DNA of 52,625 nt from Streptomyces camponoticapitis (GTDB lineage Bacteria > Actinomycetota > Actinomycetes > Streptomycetales > Streptomycetaceae): assembly GCF_014646115.1 (NCBI RefSeq), contig NZ_BMMV01000037.1, positions 1-52,625 on the forward strand, read 5' to 3'. This document shows, piece after piece, positions 15,971 to 24,125 of the stretch. Each line of letters opens with the position of its first letter. The first letter of the stretch is position 1. Under the pieces are notes generated by a model. It saw only the letters and a program-made list of their open reading frames with translations. It searched no databases and had not been told where the DNA came from. The translations under genes and the position numbers were made by a program.

Positions 15971-17698
15971 ACGCTCGGCGCCGACATTACGGCCCAGGGC
16001 CGGGACCCGTCCAGAGTCCCCGCCGCGCGCGGACCCCCGGCCCGCGGGGACACCGGCCGCGACCGCCGTGCCGTCCGTCGCGGCGCCGTCGCGCGGTGCC
16101 GGCATGCCCGTCCCCGCCGGGTCCGCGGCCTCCTCGCGGGGCGGTGCGCCGCAGTCCATCACCCGGGGCAGCCGCAGCGCCGCCACAGCGCCGAGCAGCA
16201 GCAGGGCCGCACTGACCAGGAGCGTGACATGCAGACCGTGCACGAAGGACTGACGCGCCGCGATACGCAGGGCTTCCCCGGTCGGACCACCCAGCTGGGC
16301 GGCCACCTGGTACGCCTCCCCCAGCGAGTGGGAGGCGGCCGAACCCGCCGCCTCCGGCACCCCGTCGACCGCGCCCGACGACAGTCCGGGCGCGTACGCC
16401 GCGTTCATCACGCTGCCGAGCAGCGCGATACCCATGCCGGCGCCGAGCTGGTAGGACGTCTCGCCGATGGCGGCGGCCCCGCCCGCCTGCTCGGGCGGCG
16501 CCTCGCTGAGCATCGACTCGTACGCGCCGAAGAGCGTGGACTGAAGGCCGAAGCCGAGCAGCACGAAGGCCGTCGTCAGCAGCGCCGGCCGGTCGTGGTC
16601 GCCCATCATCACCAGCAGCAGTACGGCGCCCGCGGTGAGGACGAACCCGCAGGCGACCATCCGGCGCGGGCCCACCCTGCGCAGGCTGTACGACCCGGTG
16701 GCCCCCGCCGCCATGGCGGCGAAGGTGAGCGGCAGCAGCCGCAGTCCGGTCTCCAGCGGGCTGAGCCCCAGCACCAGCTGGAGGTACTGGACGGCGATGA
16801 GCTCCAGCCCGACCAGCGCGAGCATGGCGAGGACGATGCATCCGACGGAGGTGGAGAAGGTCGGCCGGGCGAACATCCGTACGTCTATGAGCGGATGCTT
16901 CCGGCGTTTCTGCCGCCGTACGAAGAGGAAGAGCAGGACCGCCCCGAGCAGCAGCGGGCCGAAGGTCTTGACGTCGAGCATCGAGGCTCCGGCGCCCAGG
17001 CGCTTGACCCCGAGGACCGCGCCGAGCACCCCGGCCGCCGCCGTCAGCGCGCCGACCACGTCCCAGGGGCCGTCGCAGCCGCCCTTCGACTCGGGCAGCA
17101 GGAAGCGGGCGACGGGAAGGATCAGTGCCATCAGCGGCACATTGATCAGGAAGACCGAGCCCCACCAGAAGTGTTCGACGAGGAACCCGCCGAGGACCGG
17201 CCCGGTCGCGGCGCCGACGGCGGCCACCGCCGTCCAGATGCCGATCGCCATGGCGCGCTCACGCCGGTCGGGGAAGACGGCGCGGAGGATGGAGAGCGTG
17301 GCGGGCATGATCATCGCACCGCCGACGCCGAGCAGGGCGCGGGAGGCGATCAGCATGCCGGGCGACGTGGCGAGGGCGGCGGCCACCGATGCCAGGCCGA
17401 AGATGCCGTAGCCCATGAGCAGGACCCGGCGCCGGCCGATCCGGTCGCCGAGGGTGCCGAAGAGGATCAGCAGCGCGGCGCAGACCAGCGGATAGGCGTC
17501 CACGATCCACAGCAGCTCGACGCCGCTGGGGCGCAGGTCCTCGGTGACGGCGGGGATGGCGACGTGCAGCACGGTCGCGTCGAGCGCGACGAGCAGCAGG
17601 CTGACGCAGAGGACGACCAGGACGGCCCACCGGTTGACGCCGTCACCGCCGCCGACGGCGGCACGCAGCCGCGCTCCGGCCGTGGTGGTCCCGGACAT
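15965..17698 (-). CDS. MFS transporter, DHA2 (EmrB/QacA) family
   Basis: A 577-aa membrane protein with 14 predicted segments, as in the DHA2 drug:H+ antiporter family. TM1 carries LDATVLHVAIPAV (motif D1-like LDxTxVNVALP), the loop 2-3 motif is GTLGDRIGRRRVLLMG, and motif C occurs in TM5 (GAATGPVLGGFLVEHFWW). The C-terminal 60 residues are a hydrophilic tail rich in Pro, Gly and Ala. Probable exporter of toxic or secondary compounds; substrate unknown. GGGAGG precedes the ATG at 17698. No adjacent TetR gene; the nearest candidate operator is beyond its 3' end. Confidence 0.85.
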   Translation of the reverse strand: MSGTTTAGARLRAAVGGGDGVNRWAVLVVLCVSLLLVALDATVLHVAIPAVTEDLRPSGVELLWIVDAYPLVCAALLILFGTLGDRIGRRRVLLMGYGIFGLASVAAALATSPGMLIASRALLGVGGAMIMPATLSILRAVFPDRRERAMAIGIWTAVAAVGAATGPVLGGFLVEHFWWGSVFLINVPLMALILPVARFLLPESKGGCDGPWDVVGALTAAAGVLGAVLGVKRLGAGASMLDVKTFGPLLLGAVLLFLFVRRQKRRKHPLIDVRMFARPTFSTSVGCIVLAMLALVGLELIAVQYLQLVLGLSPLETGLRLLPLTFAAMAAGATGSYSLRRVGPRRMVACGFVLTAGAVLLLVMMGDHDRPALLTTAFVLLGFGLQSTLFGAYESMLSEAPPEQAGGAAAIGETSYQLGAGMGIALLGSVMNAAYAPGLSSGAVDGVPEAAGSAASHSLGEAYQVAAQLGGPTGEALRIAARQSFVHGLHVTLLVSAALLLLGAVAALRLPRVMDCGAPPREEAADPAGTGMPAPRDGAATDGTAVAAGVPAGRGSARGGDSGRVPALGRNVGAERN

Positions 17699-17886
17699 CT
17701 ACCTACCTCCCAATGATTCTCGCGCTCGGAGGACCAGCCGGGGACGGTGGCGGTCCCCCGGGGCGGCCCGGCATCGGCGGGCGAGTGCCGGACAGAGTAC
17801 GTCAGTTCCTCCGCACCGAACGTGGTCCAGGTCACCCGCCGGACGTCGAAGTGTGGCGTACGGGGACGGACCGAGGACGGCCGGGG

Positions 17887-17922
17887 GGTCACCTCGGCGC
17901 GGTCAAGCTTCGGTCAAGCGGC
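17887..17922 (+). promoter_or_regulatory. GGTCA direct repeats, weak PhoP-box-like
   Basis: GGTCACCTCGG at 17887, GGTCAAGCTTC at 17901 and GGTCAAGCGGC at 17912. The last two are spaced exactly 11 nt, the period of Streptomyces PhoP direct-repeat units. They lie in the 437-nt gap between the divergent MFS and PAP2 genes, which holds no gene I can support. Confidence 0.3.
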
Positions 17923-18135
17923 CGGAAAATTCCGCGCGACGCCACGGTGAACTAATTCTGTTTTGCAGATAGACAGTTACCGGGACCCCGCCACGGGCAA
18001 TAGGGCGGAAGGTCACATGAAATTGCGGAACCGCCTCGGATAAACAGCGACCCGAGACACACTCCACATCACATCGTCATCACAAAGAGACTGGAACGAC
18101 CGAGTCGGCCGTTCACTCGCTGTAACGTCGATTGG

Positions 18136-19122
18136 GTGCGTACCGACATCTTCGCCCGACTGGACCGGGAGCCGGAGCCGCCGAAGATAGAGATCCCGCG
18201 GATGAGCCGTACCCGCGCGACCCTCTTCGGCGGGACTTTGGCGATCTATCTCGCCATCGTCGTCGCCGTCCTCGCCTCGTCCTGGCTGGTGGTCCTCGAC
18301 TGGAAGATCATGCTGTTCCGGCCGTACCAGCAGTGGCAGCAACTGCACGCCTTCCTCGACTACTTCGTGGTGCTCGGCCAGCGCGGCCCCACCGCCGTGA
18401 TGATCGCCGCCTGGCTGGGGTGGCGGTCCTGGCGCCAGCACACGCTGCGTCCGCTGCTGGTTCTCGGCGCGTCGTTGCTGCTGCTCAACGTGACCGTGGG
18501 CGCGGTGAAGCTCGGCCTCGGCCGGCTCGGCCCGCACTACGCGACGCAGATCGGATCGGCCGAACTCTTCGCGGGCGGCGACATATTCCCCTCGGGACAC
18601 ACCGCGAACGCCGTGGTGACGTGGGGCATCCTGGCCTATCTGGCCACCACGCCACGGGCCAGGCGTTATCTGTCGATCGGGTCCTCCGTGGTCGCCCTCG
18701 GGGTGGGCGCGACGACCGTGTATCTGGGAACGCACTGGCTGAGCGACGTACTGCTCGGCTGGGTCGCCGGGCTGCTGATCCTGCTCGCCCTGCCCTGGTT
18801 CGAGCCGACGATCGCCCGTACGGAGACGGCGGTGTTCGCCCTGCGTGAGCAGTGGCGCGAGCGCCGCAGGACGGTGTCGGAGCCGGCCGCGGCCGGCGAG
18901 CCCTGGCCGGTGATAGTCCCCCAACTCCCGGCGCAGGAGGGTGAGGACGCCGCGCGTTCGCCGGTCGGCACGGCGCACTCGGGGCGCAACACGACGGGCA
19001 GGAACACCACCGCGCAGCTCACCCAGCCCCGGCCGCACGCCACGGCGCGCTCGGAACGGACACCGACCGCGCCGGCGGGCAGCCGCCGTCCGCCGCGCTC
19101 GCGGCCGGTGACGGGCGGCTGA
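18136..19122 (+). CDS. PAP2-family membrane phosphatase
   Basis: A 328-aa protein. It has about six membrane segments between residues 28 and 230. PAP2 signature: KLGLGRLGPH (K-x6-RP-like, with Gly-Pro), PSGHT near residue 155, and THWLSDVL (SR-x5-H-x3-D-like). Residues 240-328 are a hydrophilic, Arg/Thr/Pro-rich tail, probably disordered and cytosolic. PAP2 membrane enzymes dephosphorylate phosphatidate, phosphatidylglycerol phosphate or undecaprenyl pyrophosphate. GTG 18136 has no SD, but TAACGT ends 7 nt upstream, suggesting a leaderless mRNA. Confidence 0.8.
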   Translation: MRTDIFARLDREPEPPKIEIPRMSRTRATLFGGTLAIYLAIVVAVLASSWLVVLDWKIMLFRPYQQWQQLHAFLDYFVVLGQRGPTAVMIAAWLGWRSWRQHTLRPLLVLGASLLLLNVTVGAVKLGLGRLGPHYATQIGSAELFAGGDIFPSGHTANAVVTWGILAYLATTPRARRYLSIGSSVVALGVGATTVYLGTHWLSDVLLGWVAGLLILLALPWFEPTIARTETAVFALREQWRERRRTVSEPAAAGEPWPVIVPQLPAQEGEDAARSPVGTAHSGRNTTGRNTTAQLTQPRPHATARSERTPTAPAGSRRPPRSRPVTGG

Positions 19123-19136
19123 ACTCCCGGTCAGGA

Positions 19137-19178
19137 AAGCGGGAAGACCCCGGCGCGCGCGCCGGGGTCTTCCCGCTT
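19137..19178. terminator. Strong bidirectional terminator
   Basis: A perfect 18-bp stem (19137-19154 with 19161-19178) around GCGCGC, located between the convergent PAP2 and I78 inhibitor genes. Confidence 0.88.
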
Positions 19179-19200
19179 GTAAGCCCTGGTACGCGCGGCT

Positions 19201-19416
19201 TCAGCCGAGCCAGCAGCGGATGACGGTGTCGTTCTCGACCTCGAAGTTCAGCCGCCCCTGCAGGAACTCCAGGGTGATGATGGCGCCCGGCGGCAGCGCC
19301 CTGACGGTGGTCCAGCCGCGCTCGCGTGCGATGCGCTCGGCCTCGACCGCGGTGAGACCCACATAGGAGTCGGGCGCGTCGTCGGGCTGCGCGGGAGGTG
19401 TCGGTATCGATGCCAT
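19201..19416 (-). CDS. I78-family peptidase inhibitor
   Basis: A 71-aa protein. The I78 pattern is plain: YVGLTAVEAERIARERGW, then VRALPPGAIITLEF and the C-terminal RLNFEVENDTVIRCWLG. I78 members inhibit elastase- and subtilisin/trypsin-like serine proteases. No signal peptide, so a cytosolic role is likely. The ATG at 19416 has no SD; TAGGCT (minus strand, 19424-19429) sits 7 nt upstream, so a leaderless transcript is likely. A longer frame to 19524 is open but lacks family similarity. The 19525-19838 gap shows AT-rich patches but no supported gene. Confidence 0.72.
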   Translation of the reverse strand: MASIPTPPAQPDDAPDSYVGLTAVEAERIARERGWTTVRALPPGAIITLEFLQGRLNFEVENDTVIRCWLG

Positions 19417-19838
19417 ACGGCTCAGCCTAGGGGGTGCCGGCGTTCCCGGCCCGGTCGGCGGGTGACGTCGGACGGTGACGGAAGCGGGGTGCCGGGCGGC
19501 GGTCCGGTCACCGTACTCACTCACTTGGGTACAACAGCGGTCACACTTGTGTCACAGGATCACGACATGTGTTCGGCGACTCCCCGCCCCCTTCCCGGGG
19601 CCGTTCACACATCGGCCGTAAGTAAGCGATAAGCAATTCGGCGGACTCGAAGATCACCGTATTTTTCATGCTCCGAATTCGCCCGTTCGACGGGCCTCCG
19701 GTAATTGACACGGGGTGTGGAATTAACCTCCGCCTCGCACAATCACGGGCGGTACGACATGTTCCGGATGTCGGCGGTCGCGGCCACTCCCGTCCCCCTT
19801 GTCACGGAGCTGTCCGCATGCCGAGCCGGTCGGAGCGA

Positions 19839-20645
19839 TCAGTCCCGTGGGTCCAGGCGTACGTGGAGGTTGTTGTCGGCCGAGTAGCAGGGGGCGGCCA
19901 GCCAGCCGTCCGCCCGGTACGCCGGGTAGACATGGATGCTCTTGCGGTCCCATACGTCGTCGAGGATCCGGGAGAGCCTGACGGGGTCCGCGCCGTGGCC
20001 GGGCAGCAGCCACAGGTCCCACAACTGCCGTGCGGTCATGGCCGGTTCGGCCAGTTCCTCGTACGGCAGCGTGAAGCTGAAGGCGCCGTCCGCACCGCCG
20101 GTCAGGGGGACCCGGTGTGTGCGCGGCGCCACGGCGGTCCCACTCCCTGCGTCACGGCTCGCGTTCCGCCGCGCCTCGACCCCCGCGCCGTCGCCCGCCT
20201 CGGCGCCGTACAGCACACCCCGTAGGGTCATGGCGCCGTCCGCCAGGTCGATCGCGCCGGCCTCCGCGTGCGGTGCGCGGACCCAGCAGCGCAGCGCGAG
20301 ACGGCCGTCGGCGGTCGGGTACGGGACACGGACGGTGACCGGACCCGCGCCGGGGACCCGGTCGACGAGCGCGCGTACGTCCCTGGTGCCGGGCCGGACG
20401 GGCTGCGCGTCGTGGTCGCCCGCCTCCGCGACATGGACGATGTCCCAGCGGCCCTCGGCGAGCGGGGTGGCGCGGTCCAGTACGGCGCGCGGTCCGGTGA
20501 GCGGCAGGCGGACCTCGTCGGCCGGCGTGGTGCCGCCGCGCCGCCGCAGCACCAGCTCCGTACCGGCGGCTTCCCTCGCTCCGGCCAGTTCGAAGGTGAC
20601 GGTGCCGGCCGCGTCGGCCGTGCAGTGTCCGACAACGGCGCTCAT
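19839..20645 (-). CDS. Conserved protein of unknown function, coupled to a glycosyltransferase
   Basis: A 268-aa protein. Its ATG at 20645 overlaps the glycosyltransferase stop by 4 nt (ATGA), with AGGGGAGG upstream. I do not recognise a domain. It has no signal peptide or membrane segment, and alternates beta-rich stretches (WDIVHVAEAGDH, LRCWVRAPH, GAFSFTLPYEEL) with a C-terminal LWDLWLLPG / VYPAYRADGWLA segment. Two related-looking beta-rich halves suggest beta-sandwich domains. Coupling implies a role in making or decorating the same glycan as the GT4 enzyme. Often labelled transferase in streptomycetes, which I cannot verify. Confidence 0.6.
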   Translation of the reverse strand: MSAVVGHCTADAAGTVTFELAGAREAAGTELVLRRRGGTTPADEVRLPLTGPRAVLDRATPLAEGRWDIVHVAEAGDHDAQPVRPGTRDVRALVDRVPGAGPVTVRVPYPTADGRLALRCWVRAPHAEAGAIDLADGAMTLRGVLYGAEAGDGAGVEARRNASRDAGSGTAVAPRTHRVPLTGGADGAFSFTLPYEELAEPAMTARQLWDLWLLPGHGADPVRLSRILDDVWDRKSIHVYPAYRADGWLAAPCYSADNNLHVRLDPRD

Positions 20646-21925
20646 GCGGTCCTCCCCTTGCGGACGGCTGCCGCCGCCAGTTCGCGCACCGTGTGCGCGC
20701 CTCCCAGGAGGAGGCCACGGCCGCGCCGTACGGTGCCGAGCACCGTCTCGCGCCGTCCCCCGTTCCGGCCCCGGGCGACCAGATCGGCGTACAGCGCCTC
20801 GTGGCGCTCGGCGATCCGCGCCGGATCGAACCGGGCGGACGACTTCAGGGCCGCCAGGCCCGTACGCCGCCGCAGTTCGTCGTCCTCGATCAGGGTGAGG
20901 AGTCCGCCGGCGATCGCGTCCACGTCCCCGACCGGTACCAGCCGGCCGTCGACCCCGTCCTCGATGATCTCGGCGGGCCCGTGCGGGCAGTCGGTGGAGA
21001 CGACGGGCACGCCGCAGCGCATCGCCTCGACGATGGTCATGCCGAAGGATTCGACACTCGACGTCACGACGGCGATCGAGCCCTTGACCCACTCGGGCTC
21101 CAGCGGGTTCGCCGTACCCATCAGCTGTACGTGGTTGTAGAGCCCGCGCTCGTCGATCAGGGCGCGCAGCGCGTCGCGTTCGTTGCCGGTAGCGTCGCCC
21201 GCCCCGTAGATCCGCAGCCGCCAGTCCGGCCGCGCGGCCACCACCTTGGCGAAGGCCGTGATCAGCAGGTCGTAGCGCTTGACCGAGGTGAGTCTGCCAG
21301 CCGCCACGACCCACTTCCCGGCGGAGTCGGCGGGCGCGACGGTGGGCTCGGGCACACTGCCCGGCACCGCGTCGATCCGTACGCCGGGCAGCCGCAGCCG
21401 GGTGCGGTAGGCGCGCGCGTCGGCCTCGGTGACGGTGGTGACGGCGTCCAGCAGCACATACCGGTGGGCGATCTCGCGGCGCAGCCGGTGGCTGTGGGTG
21501 TTCAGCGTCAGATGCTCCTGGCCGACCCGGACCGGGCCGCGCCCGGTCTGCCGGGCGATGTGGCAGTTGAGCCCGGGGCGGGTGCCGACGACGACGTCGG
21601 CGGACAGCGACCGCAGATGCTCGGCGATACGGGTGTCGGTGAGGCGGCTGTACTGCTTGTGCCGTCCGTCGCCGCGCGGGAAGACGGTGGCGGGCCGGGC
21701 CATGTCGGGGTGGCCGAGGTCGTGGTCCGGGCTGTTCTTGCGCAGATCGACGAGATGGCGGAGCAGGACGCCTTCGGGCGGGCTCAGCGTGGGCTCGTCG
21801 CGGTGGCGGAAGACCGAGACGATCTCGACGTCGTGCCGCTCGGCGAGCGCCCGCGTGAGATTGAACGTGGTGCGGATCGTTCCGCCGACGCCGTACGCGT
21901 TGTGGAGCAGAAAAGAGATGTGCAT
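20642..21925 (-). CDS. Glycosyltransferase, GT4 family
   Basis: A 427-aa protein from ATG 21925 (GGGAGA 12 nt upstream), beginning MHISFLLHNAYGVGGTIRT, the acceptor-binding GT-B start with the glycine loop. The C-terminal Rossmann domain has AAGRLTSVKRYDLLI, ESFGMTIVEAMRCGVPVVSTDCPHGPAEII (in two pieces: EX7E motif) typical of GT4 retaining transferases. It uses a nucleotide-sugar donor to extend a surface or teichoic-type glycan; CDP/UDP donor not deducible. The 720-nt gap upstream (21926-22645) shows no gene I can support. Confidence 0.82.
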   Translation of the reverse strand: MHISFLLHNAYGVGGTIRTTFNLTRALAERHDVEIVSVFRHRDEPTLSPPEGVLLRHLVDLRKNSPDHDLGHPDMARPATVFPRGDGRHKQYSRLTDTRIAEHLRSLSADVVVGTRPGLNCHIARQTGRGPVRVGQEHLTLNTHSHRLRREIAHRYVLLDAVTTVTEADARAYRTRLRLPGVRIDAVPGSVPEPTVAPADSAGKWVVAAGRLTSVKRYDLLITAFAKVVAARPDWRLRIYGAGDATGNERDALRALIDERGLYNHVQLMGTANPLEPEWVKGSIAVVTSSVESFGMTIVEAMRCGVPVVSTDCPHGPAEIIEDGVDGRLVPVGDVDAIAGGLLTLIEDDELRRRTGLAALKSSARFDPARIAERHEALYADLVARGRNGGRRETVLGTVRRGRGLLLGGAHTVRELAAAAVRKGRTA

Positions 21926-22645
21926 GGGCTGCGATGTCTCCCTGGTCAAACTGGAGCGACTGTAGGCCGGGGACCGGCCCGTCCCGCCGCACGCGCGAGC
22001 GGCGCCGTCGGCCGCCGCCGGGTGCGGCGCCGTCGTCGCACCGTCGCGCAGCACGGCGGCGGCTCCCGCGCGGCGGGCCGGGGGCGGCCGGAAGCTTCAC
22101 CCGTACGTGCGAGGGCCCCGGCGGAGGAGTGCGACCGGGACCCGCCGAGGCACGCGCCTTCCGGGCCGCGCGGGAGGCCGCGACGCGACCGACGCGCCGT
22201 CGCCCCGCGTCTCAACCCTCATCATCCAGGTGTACGGCTCCGGCACCCCCGCCCTCGCGTGCGCGGCCCGCACCGCTCCCACCTGCGGAGTCAGTCCCCC
22301 AAGGCCTCGGAGCCACCCCACGGCACCGCGCCGAAGCTCCACAGCGACCCCGGACGGCCTCACCGGCTTCCGGCGACGACGGACCGCTCCGAGCGCCGCG
22401 TCGGGGCGATGTCGCGGCTCGGAAAGGCGCCGGACCTGGACGCCCGCGACCGTGCCGAACCGGGTCCCCCGGCGATCGGGCCGGATCAGAGAGCGCGCGC
22501 CCGTCGAGGCCGAAAGGACACTCCCTGGGCCGGGCGGGTGGTTCGATTCGCCCGGCTTCGCGCGTGACCCCGGCGACAGCTCACCCGTTGTCTCTTTACG
22601 AGCCGGGAACAGCCCGGCCCACGCACCGAGTTCGAGGAGCCACCC

Positions 22646-23428
22646 GTGCCGCGCATGCTCGACGTCAGCGCAGACGTACGCGCCGAGATCGGCGACGAAG
22701 AAGCCGATCGCCTGCTCGTCGGCGAGAACTCCCCGGGCAGCTACGACTGCACCTCCTGCCGTACCCCGGGCGACTCCGAAACTGAGCGCACCAGCACGGT
22801 GCTGTTCATCGGTGAGGAGACGGCCGTCCTCGCCTTCGCCCACGCCACCTGCATCCCCTCCCAGGTCGTCAAGGTGGCCGAGGACCAGCTCCAGGGCGCC
22901 GTCCGCAGCATCACCGGCGGCGAACCCCAGGCGGCGGCGCCGGGCACCGGCGGTGACCAGGCCGTCCTCGGTGTCACCAGCGGGCTGGTCCTGATCGACA
23001 ACCAGCTGCACCCCGCCCTTGTCGTCGAACCGACCGGACCCATCGCCCGGCCGGGTTCGGCCGGCACGGCGGACGAGTTCCTGCCGCTCCTGGTGGAGCA
23101 GGGCTTCCAGCCGATCGGCGATCTGGGCCGGGCTCCGCGCGCACTGGCCGGCTGGTCGGTGCTGCTCGCCATGGGCCAGCTGCACGCGGTCCTCCAGCCC
23201 GGTACGGGCGGTGGCACCCCGGTCGCCTGGTGGCAGGCCCACCAGCCGCTCCAGGTCACCAGCGACTGGCGGGCCGCCGCCAACAAGTCGCGTACGGTCC
23301 TCGTCTTCGCCGCGCCGGTCGGCTCCATCGGCCAGCAGCCGCGCGAGGACCTGCTGCGCGACGCGCTGGACAAGGCGGCGGCCAACGGCCGCCTGGTGGC
23401 GGCGGCGATGCCGTTGGCCGGCACGTGA
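22646..23428 (+). CDS. Conserved hypothetical protein with CxxC-HxxC motif
   Basis: A 260-aa protein; GTG 22646 has GAGGAG 6 nt upstream. I do not recognise the family. The N-terminal region carries CTSC near residue 36 and HATC near residue 67, a spacing that could bind zinc. The C-terminal region repeats helices with LLVEQGFQPIGDL and WWQAHQPLQVT. No signal peptide or membrane segment. It overlaps the next gene by GTGA and the two are certainly co-translated. Function unknown. Confidence 0.65.
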   Translation: MPRMLDVSADVRAEIGDEEADRLLVGENSPGSYDCTSCRTPGDSETERTSTVLFIGEETAVLAFAHATCIPSQVVKVAEDQLQGAVRSITGGEPQAAAPGTGGDQAVLGVTSGLVLIDNQLHPALVVEPTGPIARPGSAGTADEFLPLLVEQGFQPIGDLGRAPRALAGWSVLLAMGQLHAVLQPGTGGGTPVAWWQAHQPLQVTSDWRAAANKSRTVLVFAAPVGSIGQQPREDLLRDALDKAAANGRLVAAAMPLAGT

Positions 23429-24003
23429 CGGACGAGGGACCAGCCCCTTCGGAGGAGTACCGGCCCGGGGAGTACCAGGCCGGGGAGTACCAGGCCGGGG
23501 AGTACCGGCCCGGGGAGTACCGGGCCGGGGAGCGCCACGAGGGAAAGCACCGCGGCGGGGAGTGGGAGCGTGCCGAGGACCCGGCCCACACCCCCGACAG
23601 CTCCCCCGCCCAGCCCTCCCGACCAGCATTTTCGCCGGTCAGGCCGCATCCGACGGACGACGGGGTCGTTGGCTCCTACGTGCACTCATACGACCGTTCC
23701 CGCCAGCAGTACCAGCCCCAGGTCCCCGCGATGCGCCCGGCCCAGGACCCTCCGGTCGGGTACTCGTCCGGATACTCGGCCACGCCGATCTACGACGCCC
23801 TGTACTCCGAGTATCTGCGGTCGTTCAGGACACTGCCGGGCGACCGGAGCGGTGAGGAGAGCCTGGGCTTCACCGCCTTCGGTACGGGGATGCACGGGTC
23901 CTCCTCCGGCCAGCAGGCCCCGTTCTCCTGGCAGAGCGGCCGGCAGTATCCGGGAGGCCGCCCGCAGATGGCCCTGCCGCCGGCGCCCCGCCGGGGCGTG
24001 TGA
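23425..24003 (+). CDS. Hypothetical protein with GEY repeats
   Basis: A 192-aa protein starting at GTG 23425 (4-nt GTGA overlap with the previous stop). The first 35 residues contain five GEYxP/A repeats; the rest is rich in Pro, Gln, Tyr and Ser, with one conserved-looking core IYDALYSEYLRSFRTLPG. It looks largely disordered. The core repeat region is coded by 15-bp tandem repeats. Function unknown; expression with the upstream gene suggests a partner protein. Confidence 0.6.
   Translation: MTDEGPAPSEEYRPGEYQAGEYQAGEYRPGEYRAGERHEGKHRGGEWERAEDPAHTPDSSPAQPSRPAFSPVRPHPTDDGVVGSYVHSYDRSRQQYQPQVPAMRPAQDPPVGYSSGYSATPIYDALYSEYLRSFRTLPGDRSGEESLGFTAFGTGMHGSSSGQQAPFSWQSGRQYPGGRPQMALPPAPRRGV
23454..23533 (+). 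repeat. 15-bp tandem repeat in coding sequence, about five copies
   Basis: Units of GGGGAGTACCRGGCC-type sequence repeat head to tail and code the GEYxxGEYxx run. Copy number should vary between strains. Confidence 0.75.
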
Positions 24004-24056
24004 CCGGCGGGCCCCCGGACCCGGTCGTGGCGTGACCCGGTCGTGGCGGTACGGAG

Positions 24057-24103
24057 AAGCCGGTGGGCCGGCGCGGATGTCGTCCGCGCCGGCCCACCGG
24101 CTT
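24057..24103. terminator. Strong bidirectional terminator
   Basis: A perfect 21-bp stem (24057-24077 with 24083-24103) with loop TGTCG between convergent genes. A direct repeat of ACCCGGTCGTGGC lies just before it (24019-24047). Confidence 0.88.
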
Positions 24104-24125
24104 GTTCGCGCGTCGCGACCGCGCG

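Noticed and set aside
19839..22100. A single 753-residue frame through the GT4 and unknown genes
   Set aside because: Composition shifts abruptly; the upstream part is the wrong frame over the glycosyltransferase. The gene begins at 20645.
23454..23533. CRISPR-like short repeats
   Set aside because: Units are contiguous without spacers and encode GEY repeats in frame; not a CRISPR array. No other repeat-spacer arrays were seen.
22097..23629. A 510-residue frame on the minus strand
   Set aside because: It is opposite the co-translated pair at 22646-24003, which has SD sequences and Streptomyces-like codon use; the antisense frame is repetitive and lacks an SD.
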